DNA of 64,000 bases, taken from Pseudomonas sp. HOU2. GTDB taxonomy: Bacteria; Pseudomonadota; Gammaproteobacteria; Pseudomonadales; Pseudomonadaceae. Every line of letters begins with the position of its first letter. Position 1 is the stretch's first letter. Shown piece after piece: positions 17,843 through 27,245 of the stretch. Both the position numbers and the translations under genes were made by a program. Below the pieces are notes generated by a model that saw nothing but the letters and a program-made list of their open reading frames with translations, did not search any database and had not been told where the DNA came from. The stretch lies in NCBI RefSeq assembly GCF_040729435.1, contig NZ_CP160398.1, forward strand, positions 3,162,001 through 3,226,000. Reading direction: 5' to 3'.

Positions 17843-18847
17843 ATGAATTCGTCGACCTTCCCCGCCGCCCAACACGTCATGGTGCTCTACACCGGTGGCA
17901 CCATCGGCATGCAGGCCAGCGCCAATGGGCTGGCCCCGGCGTCCGGTTTCGAAGCCCGCATGCGCGACTATCTGCACAGCCAGCCCGAACTGGTCGTGCC
18001 GCAATGGCGTTTTCGGGAAATGTCGCCGCTGATCGACAGCGCCAACATGACCCCGACCTACTGGCAGCAACTGCGCGAAGCGGTGGTCGATGCGGTGGAC
18101 GTGCAAGGCTGCGACAGCGTGCTGATCCTGCACGGCACCGACACCCTGGCCTACAGCGCTGCGGCGATGAGCTTCCAGTTGCTCGGCCTGCATGCCCGTG
18201 TGTGTTTCACCGGTTCAATGCTGCCGGCCGGCGTGACTGACAGCGATGCCTGGGAAAACCTCGGTGGCGCGCTGGTTGCTCTCGGTCAGGGTCTGGCGCC
18301 GGGCGTGCACCTGTACTTCCATGGCGAGCTGCTGGCGCCGACTCACTGCGCGAAAGTGCGCAGCTTCGGTCGGCATCCGTTCAAGCGCCTGGAGCGTCAG
18401 AACGGCGGTGTGAAAGCGCCGTCGATTCCGGCTGCGCTGAACTACAACCAGCCGAAACAACTGGCCAAGGTTGCCGTGCTGCCGCTGTTCCCCGGCATCG
18501 GCGCCGAGACGGTTGATGGCCTGCTGGCCAGCGGCATCCGGGGTCTGGTGCTGGAGTGCTACGGCAGCGGCACCGGGCCGAGCGACAATCCCGAGTTCCT
18601 CGCCAGCCTCGGTCGCGCCCGGGACAACGGTGTGGTAGTGGTCGCGGTCACGCAGTGCCATGAAGGCGGGGTCGAGCTGGATGTGTATGAAGCTGGCAGC
18701 CGTCTGCGTGGCGTCGGTGTGCTGTCCGGTGGCGGCATGACCCGCGAGGCGGCGTTCGGCAAGCTGCACGGCTTGCTCGGTGCCGGCCTGGACAACACCG
18801 AAGTGCGACGTCTGATCGAACTCGACCTGTGTGGCGAATTGCGCTGA
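17843..18847 (+). CDS. ansA: L-asparaginase, type I (cytoplasmic)
   Basis: Hydrolyses L-asparagine to aspartate and ammonia, feeding the aspartase encoded upstream. The 334-residue protein has both asparaginase signatures: YTGGTIG (nucleophile threonine T17) and HGTDT at 97-101. It lacks a signal peptide, which fits the cytoplasmic low-affinity type I group rather than the periplasmic type II enzymes. GSMLPAG near 127-133 is also typical. A GC-rich palindrome (18857-18879) lies just after the stop. Confidence 0.92.
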   Translation: MNSSTFPAAQHVMVLYTGGTIGMQASANGLAPASGFEARMRDYLHSQPELVVPQWRFREMSPLIDSANMTPTYWQQLREAVVDAVDVQGCDSVLILHGTDTLAYSAAAMSFQLLGLHARVCFTGSMLPAGVTDSDAWENLGGALVALGQGLAPGVHLYFHGELLAPTHCAKVRSFGRHPFKRLERQNGGVKAPSIPAALNYNQPKQLAKVAVLPLFPGIGAETVDGLLASGIRGLVLECYGSGTGPSDNPEFLASLGRARDNGVVVVAVTQCHEGGVELDVYEAGSRLRGVGVLSGGGMTREAAFGKLHGLLGAGLDNTEVRRLIELDLCGELR

Positions 18848-18856
18848 GCCTTTTCC

Positions 18857-18879
18857 GGCGCCGGCGATAATCCGGCGCC
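18857..18879 (+). terminator. GC-rich hairpin after the asparaginase gene
   Basis: Perfect GGCGCCGG/CCGGCGCC arms around a 7-base loop, without a T run. It could slow or end transcription before the promoter box of the giant gene downstream. Confidence 0.5.
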
Positions 18880-18882
18880 CTA

Positions 18883-18923
18883 CATATCTACCACCCATGC
18901 TGCATCGTGCCTCTCTAGCATGG
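18883..18923 (+). promoter_or_regulatory. Shared promoter box of giant paralogue 1
   Basis: CATATCTACCACCC (18883-18896), then exactly 18 bases, then CTAGCATGG (18915-18923), in which TAGCAT fits a TAnnnT -10. The 12-mer TATCTACCACCC and the 18-base spacing recur exactly in front of the two other giant genes (27155-27193 and 31864-31904). The ATG is 86 bases downstream of the box. Confidence 0.7.
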
Positions 18924-18982
18924 AGCGACCCCGAAAGCTTGACCTCGGGATCGCCTCCATCACCAGAACGCAGGGACGCACG

Positions 18983-21900
18983 ATGAGTTCAGCAACCACA
19001 AGCTCCACCCGGCAGACGGCCGCCGGCACCAATCCCACCGAAGCCCTGATCACTCAATTGAGTGTCGGCCCCGACTTGCGCGACGTGGCCGGCGTGCTGT
19101 TGCGCGAGCATTTGCGCAAGCTGTACCCCACGCTTGATCTGGAGCCGAGCATTACCATGATCGGCAAGCCGCAATGGTCCATCGTTGACGAACAGATCGT
19201 TGCCGGAAATCCGACCTACCAGGCCTTGACCGAAATCCTCGCCAACCAGGTCGTGCAGGGCACACCGACGCTGTGTATCGAAGGTGAACACTTTCTGACG
19301 CAACAACCGATCAGCGAGCCGGCCGTCCACCTGCCGGTACGCATCGACGAAATCGCCAGCCTGCTCAACCTGCTGGCTCCGGTCATGCTCACGGCGTTTC
19401 AGGAGCAACAACTGGCGTACTGGAACAGCGCCGACGACAGCAGCGGCCCGCGCTGGCATGCGCTGTCGGACACCCTGCGCGAGGTCTGGAACGTCGATCA
19501 GGTGCAGGGCTGGAGCGAGAGTGACTGCGCAATGGCCCGCGCGCTGTATCGCAATGCGGATCTGGCCAGCAGGAAAATCGATGATCCCTACCAGAGCAGC
19601 GCCTGCCTGATCGCCATTGACCTGGTCGATGACGGAACCGTGAAGCACTTGAACGAAGTATCGATGGCGGTGCTGATCGGCACACAGCAGGGAAAAACGG
19701 TGATCCTCGCCCACTCGCTGCTCAAGGGCTACCAGAAGTTCGACGCTCTTGATGAACTGGGCCAATCCTTGCCTGAGCATGTCAGCAACCTCCAGCCATA
19801 CCAGCAACTGAAATGGCGATTACTGGAACCCTCGGGCAGCATCTTCGATTATCAGGCGTGCGCACTGGTCTCAATTCAGATCGATGTGATCGGCGCGCTG
19901 GATTTTTCTCCTGCCACACCTGCGCCACTCGACAAGCCATTGTCCACGGCCACCCCGCAAGTCGACGCAGCGGCGAAAAAGCCCGGCCCGCCATTGAGCT
20001 GGTTCCAGGATGCCCTGCCTGACTGGCTCAGCGCTGCATCACTGCCGGATCTGAACAACTATTCCCGGCACTTGAAGGATCTGGCTGCGCTGCATAGCCA
20101 GAACACTGGCAAGTCCTATCTGGATGGCATCCTGCCAATCAGCGAATACGCGCTGAGCGAAATGAACATCCTGCATGCCGAGACCCTTCGCGAGCACGCC
20201 GATGCGCAGCGTGCCGACCTGGAAACAGCCCTGGAGTCGATCCAGTTGCGGGTCAAAAGTCCGGTGATCTGGGGCACCTTTACTGTTCCGGGAAAAATCG
20301 AGACTTACAATTTCAGCGTCACCGATCTGGCCTTGCAGAATCTGATTGCAGTGCCGATAGGCAACAAGACCCTGCACTCCACCCGTGGCAAGCCATTGCC
20401 GACATGGCTAACCGTAAGCTATCTGGAAGACCTGGTAACCCGCGCGGATATCGGTACGACCTACCCGGCGCTGATCAAGAGCCAGTTGGTCGACACCACG
20501 CCAGCATCCGCCGGGCGACAGGCACTGTTCACACAGCACTTGCGCATCCAGTTGCCGCTGCTGGCCCTGCAATCGAAAATTCGCGGCAAGGCCGGTATCG
20601 ACGCACGCGGTTACCGCTATGTCGTCGCGGTGCTGGACCCCGACCGCAACCATCGCATGGTCGAGGACCAGACCATCGTCATGCGGCCTCTGGCTTTCGT
20701 TCCTCAACGCAGAACAGACGGCAGCCATGACGAAGTCGCCAACATGTTCGTGATCGGTCCTGAAGACCCGAGCGCCGGACCGTGTCTGCTGTATCGACCG
20801 ATGCTCGACCAGCCGTTGACCCAATACCCTTCCCCCAGCAACTTGCTGTACGCCATCCAGCAATCCGCCAGCCTGCGTGACTCGGTGCTCGCCTGGCTCC
20901 CGGACCGCGTGCGCAGCGACTACGCCAACTATGTGTTTCCAGGCACGTTGCCTTCCCCCTGGGCCGTCACCGAATTTCTGGTGGATGCGGAAAAAATGAG
21001 GGTCATGAGCGGGCCGATCAGTCTCGGTAGAAAGACCGTGGAGGGCGACCTGCCAGGCGCGCTGTTCAAAGCCAATGCGTGGGCGCTGGTCGAGCTGGCC
21101 GACCGCCAGTCGGTGTCAAATGCGGAAAGTCGCTGGGCCAGTTTCAAACGGGCCGGATGGACCCTGTTCAATGCCGTCCTGCCGTTCCTCGGACGCACGG
21201 TGGGGGTCGCGACGTGGATCTGGCAGGTGATGGAGCAACTGCAAGCCCTGAAGGAAGCCCGCGAGCAGGATGACTCTTCCGCGCAATGGTCAGCGTTCAC
21301 CGAGGTGCTGCTCAATCTGGGGATGGCAATCACGTTGCACATCGCAGGTCGCTCCCGACCACGACTGGCCCATGAGGCAGCGGCAAGCGAAACACCGAAA
21401 AGCCCTGAACCCATGACCACGGAAATCACCGTGCAGCAACTGGAAAAAAGCGCTCCCCATGAAACCGCGGACCTGCAGCAGACCCTGAATATCAGCGGCG
21501 CGGCGAATCGCACGCCGGCAAGTCTGGGCACCGTGCTGACGCGCTTCAAAACCCTTCGCCCGCAACATCTGGGCAGCGCCAACACCACGCCAGGGCCCTA
21601 TCGCAATCTCTACAGCTACAACAGCAAATGGTACGCCCCGGTGGGCCGTGACTGGTTCGAGGTCGCGGTGGACGAAAACGGCACCGTCATGATCATCGAT
21701 CCGCAGGATCCAGCCCATACCGGCCCAGCCCTGATCGGCAATCTGCGTGGCGAATGGTTCGTCGATACCCGCCTGCGTCTGCGCGGTGGCGGCTCGACCG
21801 GCCTGACCCAGCTGGCTGACGCACAACGCCGCATCGAAGCGGAAAACCTGCGCACCCGCCTGACCGCCTTTGAAAGCCGTAAAGCGGCAGCGCAAGGCGA

Positions 21901-23605
21901 GCTGGAACAGGTCCGCCAGGCAATGAACGCCGCCACCGCTCAGACCGCTGCGGCCCATCGCCATCTCTTTCTCCAGTCTCTGGACAGGCAACGCGTCGCT
22001 TATGCCCAGGCGTTGAGCGATCTCAAGGCGTTGCATGTATTCTCGCCAACGGCTGACTACCAACAGAGATCCCTGGGCTACCTGAAGGCGCAGCTCGAAC
22101 TGATCCATGCGGGGATTCGCGAAGCGCTGACCCTGTTCACGCCGACATTGCGCAGCGTACTCAATCATCTCGAAGGCCAGGCTGAACAGCCCCAGAACCG
22201 GCATATTGCCGAGACGCAGCAGATGCTTGAACTCAATTTGGACATGATCACGCGTCTGGAGCAGATCCAGGCACAACTGGAGCAACTCAAAGAGTTCGAG
22301 AGAGACGGCTTGCGCCTGATTCAACTGACCCGCAAGGCACTCCCGGCGTACTCGATCGACGATCTCAAGGCACTGCAAGTGACACTGGCGCGCAATGTCT
22401 GCCTGCCCGAACACTCGGTAGCGACCGCCGCGGATGCCTGGCTCAGTCTCGACCAGATTGTCGATACCGCCGACATCGCCGTTCAGGCACTGCGTGACAC
22501 TCTGGAGGAGCGCAGCGTTTCCCGGCTCGATGAACGCATCGACTGCCTCAACGATCTGATCGAACAATTCAACGTACTCGACGAGCGCCTGGCGGACTTC
22601 AAGTCCGCGTACGCTGAAAGTGTGCAAGAGGCGCCGCTGGCAAATCTTCGCCAACAGCTTGAGCAATTCAACCGCAGCGCCCGCCACAACCTGGTGCTGT
22701 TGCTCGAAGAGCGCGACACGTTGCGTAGCCGCCCGGCGCCTCCCGTGCAACCGCCAAGGCCGAAAAAGAAGTTCATCCGCACCCGCTACAACGGCGTGCT
22801 GATCGGCGAGCCGCGCCTGACGGCACAGGGCCTGGAAACCGACCTGGTCGATATCAAGTCACCGCTCACGGACAAGGTCATCTCGACCTTTCATCAAAAA
22901 CCCCCCGGGGTGTGGGTCGAACGTGTCAACACTGCCTTGCCGACGCCGACGCCAGCGCTCGAAACCAGTCTGAACAAGGGGCAGAACCTGCTCGACGGCC
23001 TGCCGGCGTTCACCCTGCGCATGAACGAACTCATGACCCGGGACGGGCGCTCAGCGGTCGGGATCGAGTACCTGTTTCACCAGCACGCCCTGCAACTGGA
23101 ACACGTCAGCGCGGCCGTTGAACAGGCCCTGACCGACAGTAACGCCACCGACAGCAGCCAGCGCTCGGCTGCGGTGCTGAACAAGGCGCTGAGCGATGCC
23201 GTCGACAGCCTGTATCAGCAAGCCAAAACCGCGATGTCGCTGATGACCAGGGCACAATCACCCACGCCATCGGCTGTCGCCTGGCTTCAGGCCAATGACA
23301 GCATCCGAATTGCGCAAACCGTCAGGCGGCGCCGCCTCAGGGGCGGCAAGGCGCTCTACCTGGACGAATACACCATCACTGATCAGACCACCCGCAAAGT
23401 GCTGTGGTACGCGCACTTTCTGTATTCGACCTCGTGGGTGCCGGACAAAGCCTATCTTTCTGCCCGGCTGAAAACCCCGCAAGAGCAGCAACTGGGATCC
23501 GAGGCCGACAGCACTCGCGGGCTGAGCCGCGCCCAACGACTGGCCTATTACCGCAGCATGATCGGCGTGGAGCAGGCCCGGCAGCTGTTTTTCAGCGCAG
23601 GTTGA
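18983..23605 (+). CDS. Giant protein, dermonecrotic-toxin-N-terminal/DUF6543-like, paralogue 1
   Basis: A 1540-residue protein without signal peptide. By eye it resembles the large Pseudomonas proteins annotated with a dermonecrotic toxin N-terminal (DUF6543) domain. Order: N-terminal conserved half (about 20-660) with IEGEHFLTQQP, IRGKAGIDARGYRYVVAVL near 530 and NMFVIGPEDPSAGPCLLYRP near 587; two hydrophobic helices at about 725-745 and 770-788, possibly for membrane insertion; a beta module ending in RLRLRGGG (882-938); a long helical, partly coiled-coil region (940-1240); a TRYNGVLIGEPR...TFHQKPPGVWVERV module (about 1261-1315); and a C-terminal EYTITDQTTRKVLWYAHF module (about 1450-1485). 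No known catalytic motif was seen. The ATG at 18983 has an AGGGA site, so the frame upstream of it is not used. Toxin or effector function is inference only. Confidence 0.7.
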   Translation: MSSATTSSTRQTAAGTNPTEALITQLSVGPDLRDVAGVLLREHLRKLYPTLDLEPSITMIGKPQWSIVDEQIVAGNPTYQALTEILANQVVQGTPTLCIEGEHFLTQQPISEPAVHLPVRIDEIASLLNLLAPVMLTAFQEQQLAYWNSADDSSGPRWHALSDTLREVWNVDQVQGWSESDCAMARALYRNADLASRKIDDPYQSSACLIAIDLVDDGTVKHLNEVSMAVLIGTQQGKTVILAHSLLKGYQKFDALDELGQSLPEHVSNLQPYQQLKWRLLEPSGSIFDYQACALVSIQIDVIGALDFSPATPAPLDKPLSTATPQVDAAAKKPGPPLSWFQDALPDWLSAASLPDLNNYSRHLKDLAALHSQNTGKSYLDGILPISEYALSEMNILHAETLREHADAQRADLETALESIQLRVKSPVIWGTFTVPGKIETYNFSVTDLALQNLIAVPIGNKTLHSTRGKPLPTWLTVSYLEDLVTRADIGTTYPALIKSQLVDTTPASAGRQALFTQHLRIQLPLLALQSKIRGKAGIDARGYRYVVAVLDPDRNHRMVEDQTIVMRPLAFVPQRRTDGSHDEVANMFVIGPEDPSAGPCLLYRPMLDQPLTQYPSPSNLLYAIQQSASLRDSVLAWLPDRVRSDYANYVFPGTLPSPWAVTEFLVDAEKMRVMSGPISLGRKTVEGDLPGALFKANAWALVELADRQSVSNAESRWASFKRAGWTLFNAVLPFLGRTVGVATWIWQVMEQLQALKEAREQDDSSAQWSAFTEVLLNLGMAITLHIAGRSRPRLAHEAAASETPKSPEPMTTEITVQQLEKSAPHETADLQQTLNISGAANRTPASLGTVLTRFKTLRPQHLGSANTTPGPYRNLYSYNSKWYAPVGRDWFEVAVDENGTVMIIDPQDPAHTGPALIGNLRGEWFVDTRLRLRGGGSTGLTQLADAQRRIEAENLRTRLTAFESRKAAAQGELEQVRQAMNAATAQTAAAHRHLFLQSLDRQRVAYAQALSDLKALHVFSPTADYQQRSLGYLKAQLELIHAGIREALTLFTPTLRSVLNHLEGQAEQPQNRHIAETQQMLELNLDMITRLEQIQAQLEQLKEFERDGLRLIQLTRKALPAYSIDDLKALQVTLARNVCLPEHSVATAADAWLSLDQIVDTADIAVQALRDTLEERSVSRLDERIDCLNDLIEQFNVLDERLADFKSAYAESVQEAPLANLRQQLEQFNRSARHNLVLLLEERDTLRSRPAPPVQPPRPKKKFIRTRYNGVLIGEPRLTAQGLETDLVDIKSPLTDKVISTFHQKPPGVWVERVNTALPTPTPALETSLNKGQNLLDGLPAFTLRMNELMTRDGRSAVGIEYLFHQHALQLEHVSAAVEQALTDSNATDSSQRSAAVLNKALSDAVDSLYQQAKTAMSLMTRAQSPTPSAVAWLQANDSIRIAQTVRRRRLRGGKALYLDEYTITDQTTRKVLWYAHFLYSTSWVPDKAYLSARLKTPQEQQLGSEADSTRGLSRAQRLAYYRSMIGVEQARQLFFSAG

Positions 23606-23699
23606 GGCACCCGACGATGACCGTGCATGACGTCTCGCCAGCGTATGGGACGTCATGCGCGGCACGCTACTTGCTGGCACTTTTGCCAAAAACCAGCGG

Positions 23700-24704
23700 A
23701 TGCCGCCCATGCTCCACTCCCACCTCACCACGCTCAACGCCGTCTCGCTGGTGCTCAACACCTTCAAGGCCGAAGGCTTGTCGAGCGACGCGCTGCTGGC
23801 CGGCAGCGGCATCAGTGCGGCGGATCTAGCCCGTGCCGATACGCGTATCACCACCAATCAGGAAATGCAGGTCTGCGCCAACGCGGTCGCGCTCAAGCAT
23901 GACATTGGCCTGGAACTGGGCCGGCGGATGCACGTTTCCTGCTACGGCATCCTCGGTTACGCCCTGCTCACCAGTGCCACCTTAGGTGACGCTTTGCGCC
24001 TGGCGATTCGCTATCCGGCGCTGCTGGGAACACTTTTCGAACTGCGCCTCGAAGACGATGGCGAGCAGGTCTGGTTCGTCGCCGCCGATTACCGCGAGAG
24101 TCCGTCAATGGCGGTGTTCAACGCGGAATTCTGCCTGGTGTCGTTGAAAGTCATCTGTGACGACCTGCTCGGGCATCCGCTGCCGTTGCTGGCGACACGC
24201 TTTGAACATGCCGCGCCGGATTATCGCGACAGCTACGCCGAACACTTCGACAGCCCGCTGCACTTCGCCGCCAAGGACAACGCCTTCGCCTTCGACCGGC
24301 GCTGGCTCGATCAACCGTTGCCATTGGCCGACAGCATCACCCATCAGGCCATGGCCGACCGCTGCCGCAAACAGAACATCGAGTTCACCGGGCGGCAGGC
24401 GTGGCTGGGGCGGATTCGTCAGCTGCTCAGTGCGCAGCTCAACGCCGCGCCGGGCCTGGAGGGGCTGGCCCAGCAGATGAAATGTTCGCCGCGCACCTTG
24501 CGCCGGCACCTGAAGGACATGGGCAGTAGTTATCAGGAGCTGCTCGACGAACTGCGCTTCGAGCGGGCCAAGCAGATGCTGTGTGAAGATCAGTTGCCGA
24601 TCTACCGCATCGCCGAGACCCTGGGCTTCAGCGAGACCGCGAGTTTCCGCCATGCGTTCGTGCGCTGGAGCGGCGTGGCGCCGAGCCAGTTTCGCCCGCA
24701 CTGA
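23700..24704 (+). CDS. AraC-family regulator with arabinose-binding-like N-terminal domain
   Basis: A 334-residue regulator. The N-terminal half (about 20-205) resembles the AraC arabinose-binding-like domain (PF12625 type) of OruR/ArgR-like Pseudomonas regulators. The C-terminal AraC HTH spans about 232-334, with both helix-turn-helices visible (LEGLAQQMKCSPRTLRRHLKDMG and PIYRIAETLGFSETASFRHAFVRWSGVAPSQFR). Start is uncertain: ATG at 23700, or at 23709, which has a better-spaced GGA. It directly precedes the acetylpolyamine deacetylase operon and is the likely regulator of it. It is also only 94 bases behind giant paralogue 1, so a role in control of the giant genes is possible but unproven. 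Confidence 0.85.
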   Translation: MPPMLHSHLTTLNAVSLVLNTFKAEGLSSDALLAGSGISAADLARADTRITTNQEMQVCANAVALKHDIGLELGRRMHVSCYGILGYALLTSATLGDALRLAIRYPALLGTLFELRLEDDGEQVWFVAADYRESPSMAVFNAEFCLVSLKVICDDLLGHPLPLLATRFEHAAPDYRDSYAEHFDSPLHFAAKDNAFAFDRRWLDQPLPLADSITHQAMADRCRKQNIEFTGRQAWLGRIRQLLSAQLNAAPGLEGLAQQMKCSPRTLRRHLKDMGSSYQELLDELRFERAKQMLCEDQLPIYRIAETLGFSETASFRHAFVRWSGVAPSQFRPH

Positions 24705-24710
24705 GAACCT

Positions 24711-24804
24711 CCTGTAGGAGTGAGCCTGCTCGCAATTGCCATCCAGCATTCAACATTTATATTGGCTGACAGACCGCCATCGCGAGCAGGCTCACTCCTA
24801 CAAG
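24711..24804. repeat. REP inverted-repeat pair (GTAGGAGTGAGCCTGCTCGC family)
   Basis: Arms at about 24713-24733 and 24782-24803 with core GAGCCTGCTC, opposite orientation. It lies seven bases after the AraC stop. The same family occurs at 57834-57925. Confidence 0.85.
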
Positions 24805-24816
24805 GATTGTGTATTG

Positions 24817-24831
24817 CCTGCCCATGGCAGG
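24817..24831. promoter_or_regulatory. Palindrome upstream of the deacetylase operon
   Basis: CCTGCCCATGGCAGG has perfect 6-base arms around CAT and is flanked by TTG on the left and TGCAA on the right. It is located about 145 bases upstream of the deacetylase ATG. It is a candidate operator; AraC proteins often prefer direct repeats, so the binder is unknown. Confidence 0.3.
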
Positions 24832-24975
24832 TGCAAACCTGCGCCAGCAAGGGGCGAATTGCGGTCAGTGTTTTTGGCCATATTGATCCCCTTTTGGCCT
24901 TTCCTGCCGTTCTCCGATTAGCCGCGCGCCGCAACACTGGAGGTAACCGAATCAGCCCCCTGCGGAGAACAACAA

Positions 24976-26001
24976 ATGCTGACAATCTACTCGGACGATC
25001 ACCACCTGCACCACGGCCGCTGCGAACTCATCGACGGCCAGCTCAAGCCGTGCTTCGAGATGCCGTCGCGCGCCGACCACGTGCTGCAACGGGTACAGCA
25101 CCAGAATCTCGGTCCGGTGGAAGCACCGAAGGATTTCGGCCTGGAGCCGATCGCGCGTATCCACAGCCGTGACTACCTCGACTTCTTCAAGGGTGCGTGG
25201 GCGCGCTGGACCGAATTCAACACCGACGGCGACCTGCTGCCCTACACCTGGCCCGCCCGCACGCTGCGGCAGATCAAACCGACCAGCCTGCACGGCCAGC
25301 TCGGCTACTACAGCTTCGACGGCGGCGCGCCGATCACCGCCGGCACCTGGCAAGCAGCCTACAGTGCAGCGCAAGTGGCGCTGACTGCCCAGGCGGAAAT
25401 CCAGCGTGGCGCACACAGTGCGTTCGCCCTGTGCCGACCACCGGGACACCACGCCGCCAGCGACTTGATGGGCGGTTATTGCTACCTCAACAACGCCGCC
25501 ATCGCCGCCCAGGCATTCCTCGATGCGGGCCACAAGAAGGTCGCGATCCTCGACGTCGATTACCACCACGGCAACGGCACCCAGTCGATTTTCTATGAGC
25601 GCAGCGACGTGCTGTTCACCTCGATCCACGGCCACCCGGAAGCCGAGTTTCCGTTCTTCCTCGGCTACGAAGATGAACGTGGCGAAGGCGCCGGTGAAGG
25701 CTTCAATTTCAACTATCCGCTAGCGGCCGGCTCCGGCTGGGGTGTGTGGAGCGCGGCACTGGAACAGGCCTGCAACGAGATCGACAGCTACGGCGCCGAT
25801 ATCATCGTCGTGTCGCTGGGCGTCGACACCTTCAAGGACGATCCGATCTCGCAGTTCAAACTCGACAGCCCGGATTACCTGGCCATGGGCAAACGCATCG
25901 CCGCCCTCGGCAAACCGACGCTGTTCGTCATGGAGGGTGGTTACGCGGTGGAGGAAATCGGCATCAACGCGGTAAACGTGCTCGAAGGGTTCGAACAATG
26001 A
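24976..26001 (+). CDS. Acetylpolyamine amidohydrolase (HDAC-like, AphB type)
   Basis: Zinc deacetylase of the histone-deacetylase superfamily, predicted to remove acetyl groups from acetylated putrescine, cadaverine or similar polyamines. The 341-residue protein carries the active-site residues in order: H158 and H159 in PPGHHA, zinc ligands D195 and H197 in DVDYHHGNGT, D284 in GVDTFKDDP, and Y323 in EGGY. These numbers coincide with those I recall for the characterised Mycoplana acetylpolyamine amidohydrolase. A GGAG ribosome site precedes the ATG. The stop overlaps the ATG of the PotF-like gene (ATGA), as in the P. aeruginosa aphB operon, so uptake and deacetylation are linked. Confidence 0.9.
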   Translation: MLTIYSDDHHLHHGRCELIDGQLKPCFEMPSRADHVLQRVQHQNLGPVEAPKDFGLEPIARIHSRDYLDFFKGAWARWTEFNTDGDLLPYTWPARTLRQIKPTSLHGQLGYYSFDGGAPITAGTWQAAYSAAQVALTAQAEIQRGAHSAFALCRPPGHHAASDLMGGYCYLNNAAIAAQAFLDAGHKKVAILDVDYHHGNGTQSIFYERSDVLFTSIHGHPEAEFPFFLGYEDERGEGAGEGFNFNYPLAAGSGWGVWSAALEQACNEIDSYGADIIVVSLGVDTFKDDPISQFKLDSPDYLAMGKRIAALGKPTLFVMEGGYAVEEIGINAVNVLEGFEQ

Positions 26002-27098
26002 ACCGACTCAAGCACTGCATTGCGCCAGCCCTGTGCGCCGCGCTGCTCAGCGTCGGCACCCACGCCGAAGAACGCACCCTGCGCGTCTACAACTGGTTCG
26101 ACTACATCACGCCCAAGGCGCTGGAAGACTTCAAGGCACAGAACACCCAGACCAGACTGGTCTACGACATCTTCGACACCAACGAAGCACTGGAAGCCAA
26201 GCTGCTGACCGGCAACTCCGGCTATGACGTGGTGGTGCCGTCCAACGTGTTCCTCGCCAAGCAGATCGAGGCCGGGGTGTTTCAGCCGCTGGATCGCAGC
26301 AAGTTGCCGAACTGGAATCACCTCGATCCGAAACTGATGAAGCTGATCGAGGCTAACGATCCGGGCAACAAGTTCGCCGTGCCGTACATGTACGGCACCA
26401 TCCTGATCGGCTTCAACCCGGCCAAGGTCAAGGCCGCGCTGGGCGAGAATGCGCCGGTGGACAGCTGGGACCTGATCTTCAAGGAGGAGAACATCAGCAA
26501 GCTCAAGCAGTGCGGCGTCGCCCTGCTCGACTCGCCGTCGGAGATCCTGCCGCTGGCCCTGCAACACCTGGGTCTGGATCCCAACAGCAAAAACCCGGCG
26601 GACTATGCCAAGGCGGAAGCGCTGCTGATGAAGATCCGGCCGTACATCACCTACTTCCACTCCTCCAAGTACATGGCCGACATCGCCAACGGTGACATCT
26701 GCGTCGCGGTCGGTTATTCCGGCAGTTTCTCGCAGGCGGCCAACCGCGCCAAGGAAGCGAAGAACGGTGTGGTGGTCGACATGCGTCTGCCCAAGGAAGG
26801 CGCACCGATCTGGTTCGACATGCTCGCCATTCCCAAGGGCGCGAAGAACACCGAGGACGCCTACACCTTCATCAACTACCTGCTGCAACCGGCGGTGATC
26901 GCGCCGGTCAGCGACTTCGTCGGGTATCCGAACCCGAACAAGGACGCCACGCAACGGGTCGATCCGGCGATCCGCAACAACCCCAACCTGTACCCGACCG
27001 ATGCGGCGATGGGCACGCTTTACACCCTGCAACCGCTGCCGCGGGATGCCGAGCGGGCACGCACCCGGGCCTGGACCAAAATCAAGTCAGGGACTTGA
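25998..27098 (+). CDS. PotF-like polyamine-binding periplasmic protein
   Basis: Periplasmic substrate-binding protein of a spermidine/putrescine-type ABC importer. The 366-residue product has a signal peptide (1 to about 22, cut near THA/EE) and starts its mature part RTLRVYNWFDYITPKALEDF, the PotF/SpuD hallmark. YDVVVPSNVFLAKQI near 75-89 and VAVGYSGSFSQA near 236-247 are further family segments. Translation is coupled to the deacetylase gene by a four-base overlap. No permease or ATPase genes are nearby, so it would have to serve a transporter encoded elsewhere, possibly for acetylated polyamines. Confidence 0.9.
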   Translation: MNRLKHCIAPALCAALLSVGTHAEERTLRVYNWFDYITPKALEDFKAQNTQTRLVYDIFDTNEALEAKLLTGNSGYDVVVPSNVFLAKQIEAGVFQPLDRSKLPNWNHLDPKLMKLIEANDPGNKFAVPYMYGTILIGFNPAKVKAALGENAPVDSWDLIFKEENISKLKQCGVALLDSPSEILPLALQHLGLDPNSKNPADYAKAEALLMKIRPYITYFHSSKYMADIANGDICVAVGYSGSFSQAANRAKEAKNGVVVDMRLPKEGAPIWFDMLAIPKGAKNTEDAYTFINYLLQPAVIAPVSDFVGYPNPNKDATQRVDPAIRNNPNLYPTDAAMGTLYTLQPLPRDAERARTRAWTKIKSGT

Positions 27099-27113
27099 GC
27101 CAACGCTGACGAC

Positions 27114-27142
27114 AAGACCCGCCGCCGTGCGGGTCTTTTTTT
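27114..27142 (+). terminator. Terminator of the polyamine operon
   Basis: AAGACCCGC/GCGGGTCTT stem followed by seven T residues, just before the promoter box of giant paralogue 2. Confidence 0.95.
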
Positions 27143-27154
27143 GTCTGCGATATC

Positions 27155-27193
27155 TATCTACCACCCGAGGCCAGCAACCCAGTCCTACCTTGG
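27155..27193 (+). promoter_or_regulatory. Shared promoter box of giant paralogue 2
   Basis: TATCTACCACCC (27155-27166; GAGG follows), then 18 bases from the end of the box, then CTACCTTGG (27185-27193), which contains the -10-like TACCTT. The arrangement equals that before paralogues 1 and 3. The ATG is 79 bases beyond the box. Confidence 0.7.
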
Positions 27194-27245
27194 CTGCATC
27201 CGGCCCTGCGCCCGCAGGCCGCCAACGTCAGACAAGGATATGGTC

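Noticed and set aside
25746..27098. A 450-codon frame joining an N-terminal extension to the PotF-like protein
   Set aside because: The extension is out of frame with the deacetylase it overlaps and is low-complexity; the ATG at 25998 is followed by a clear signal peptide.
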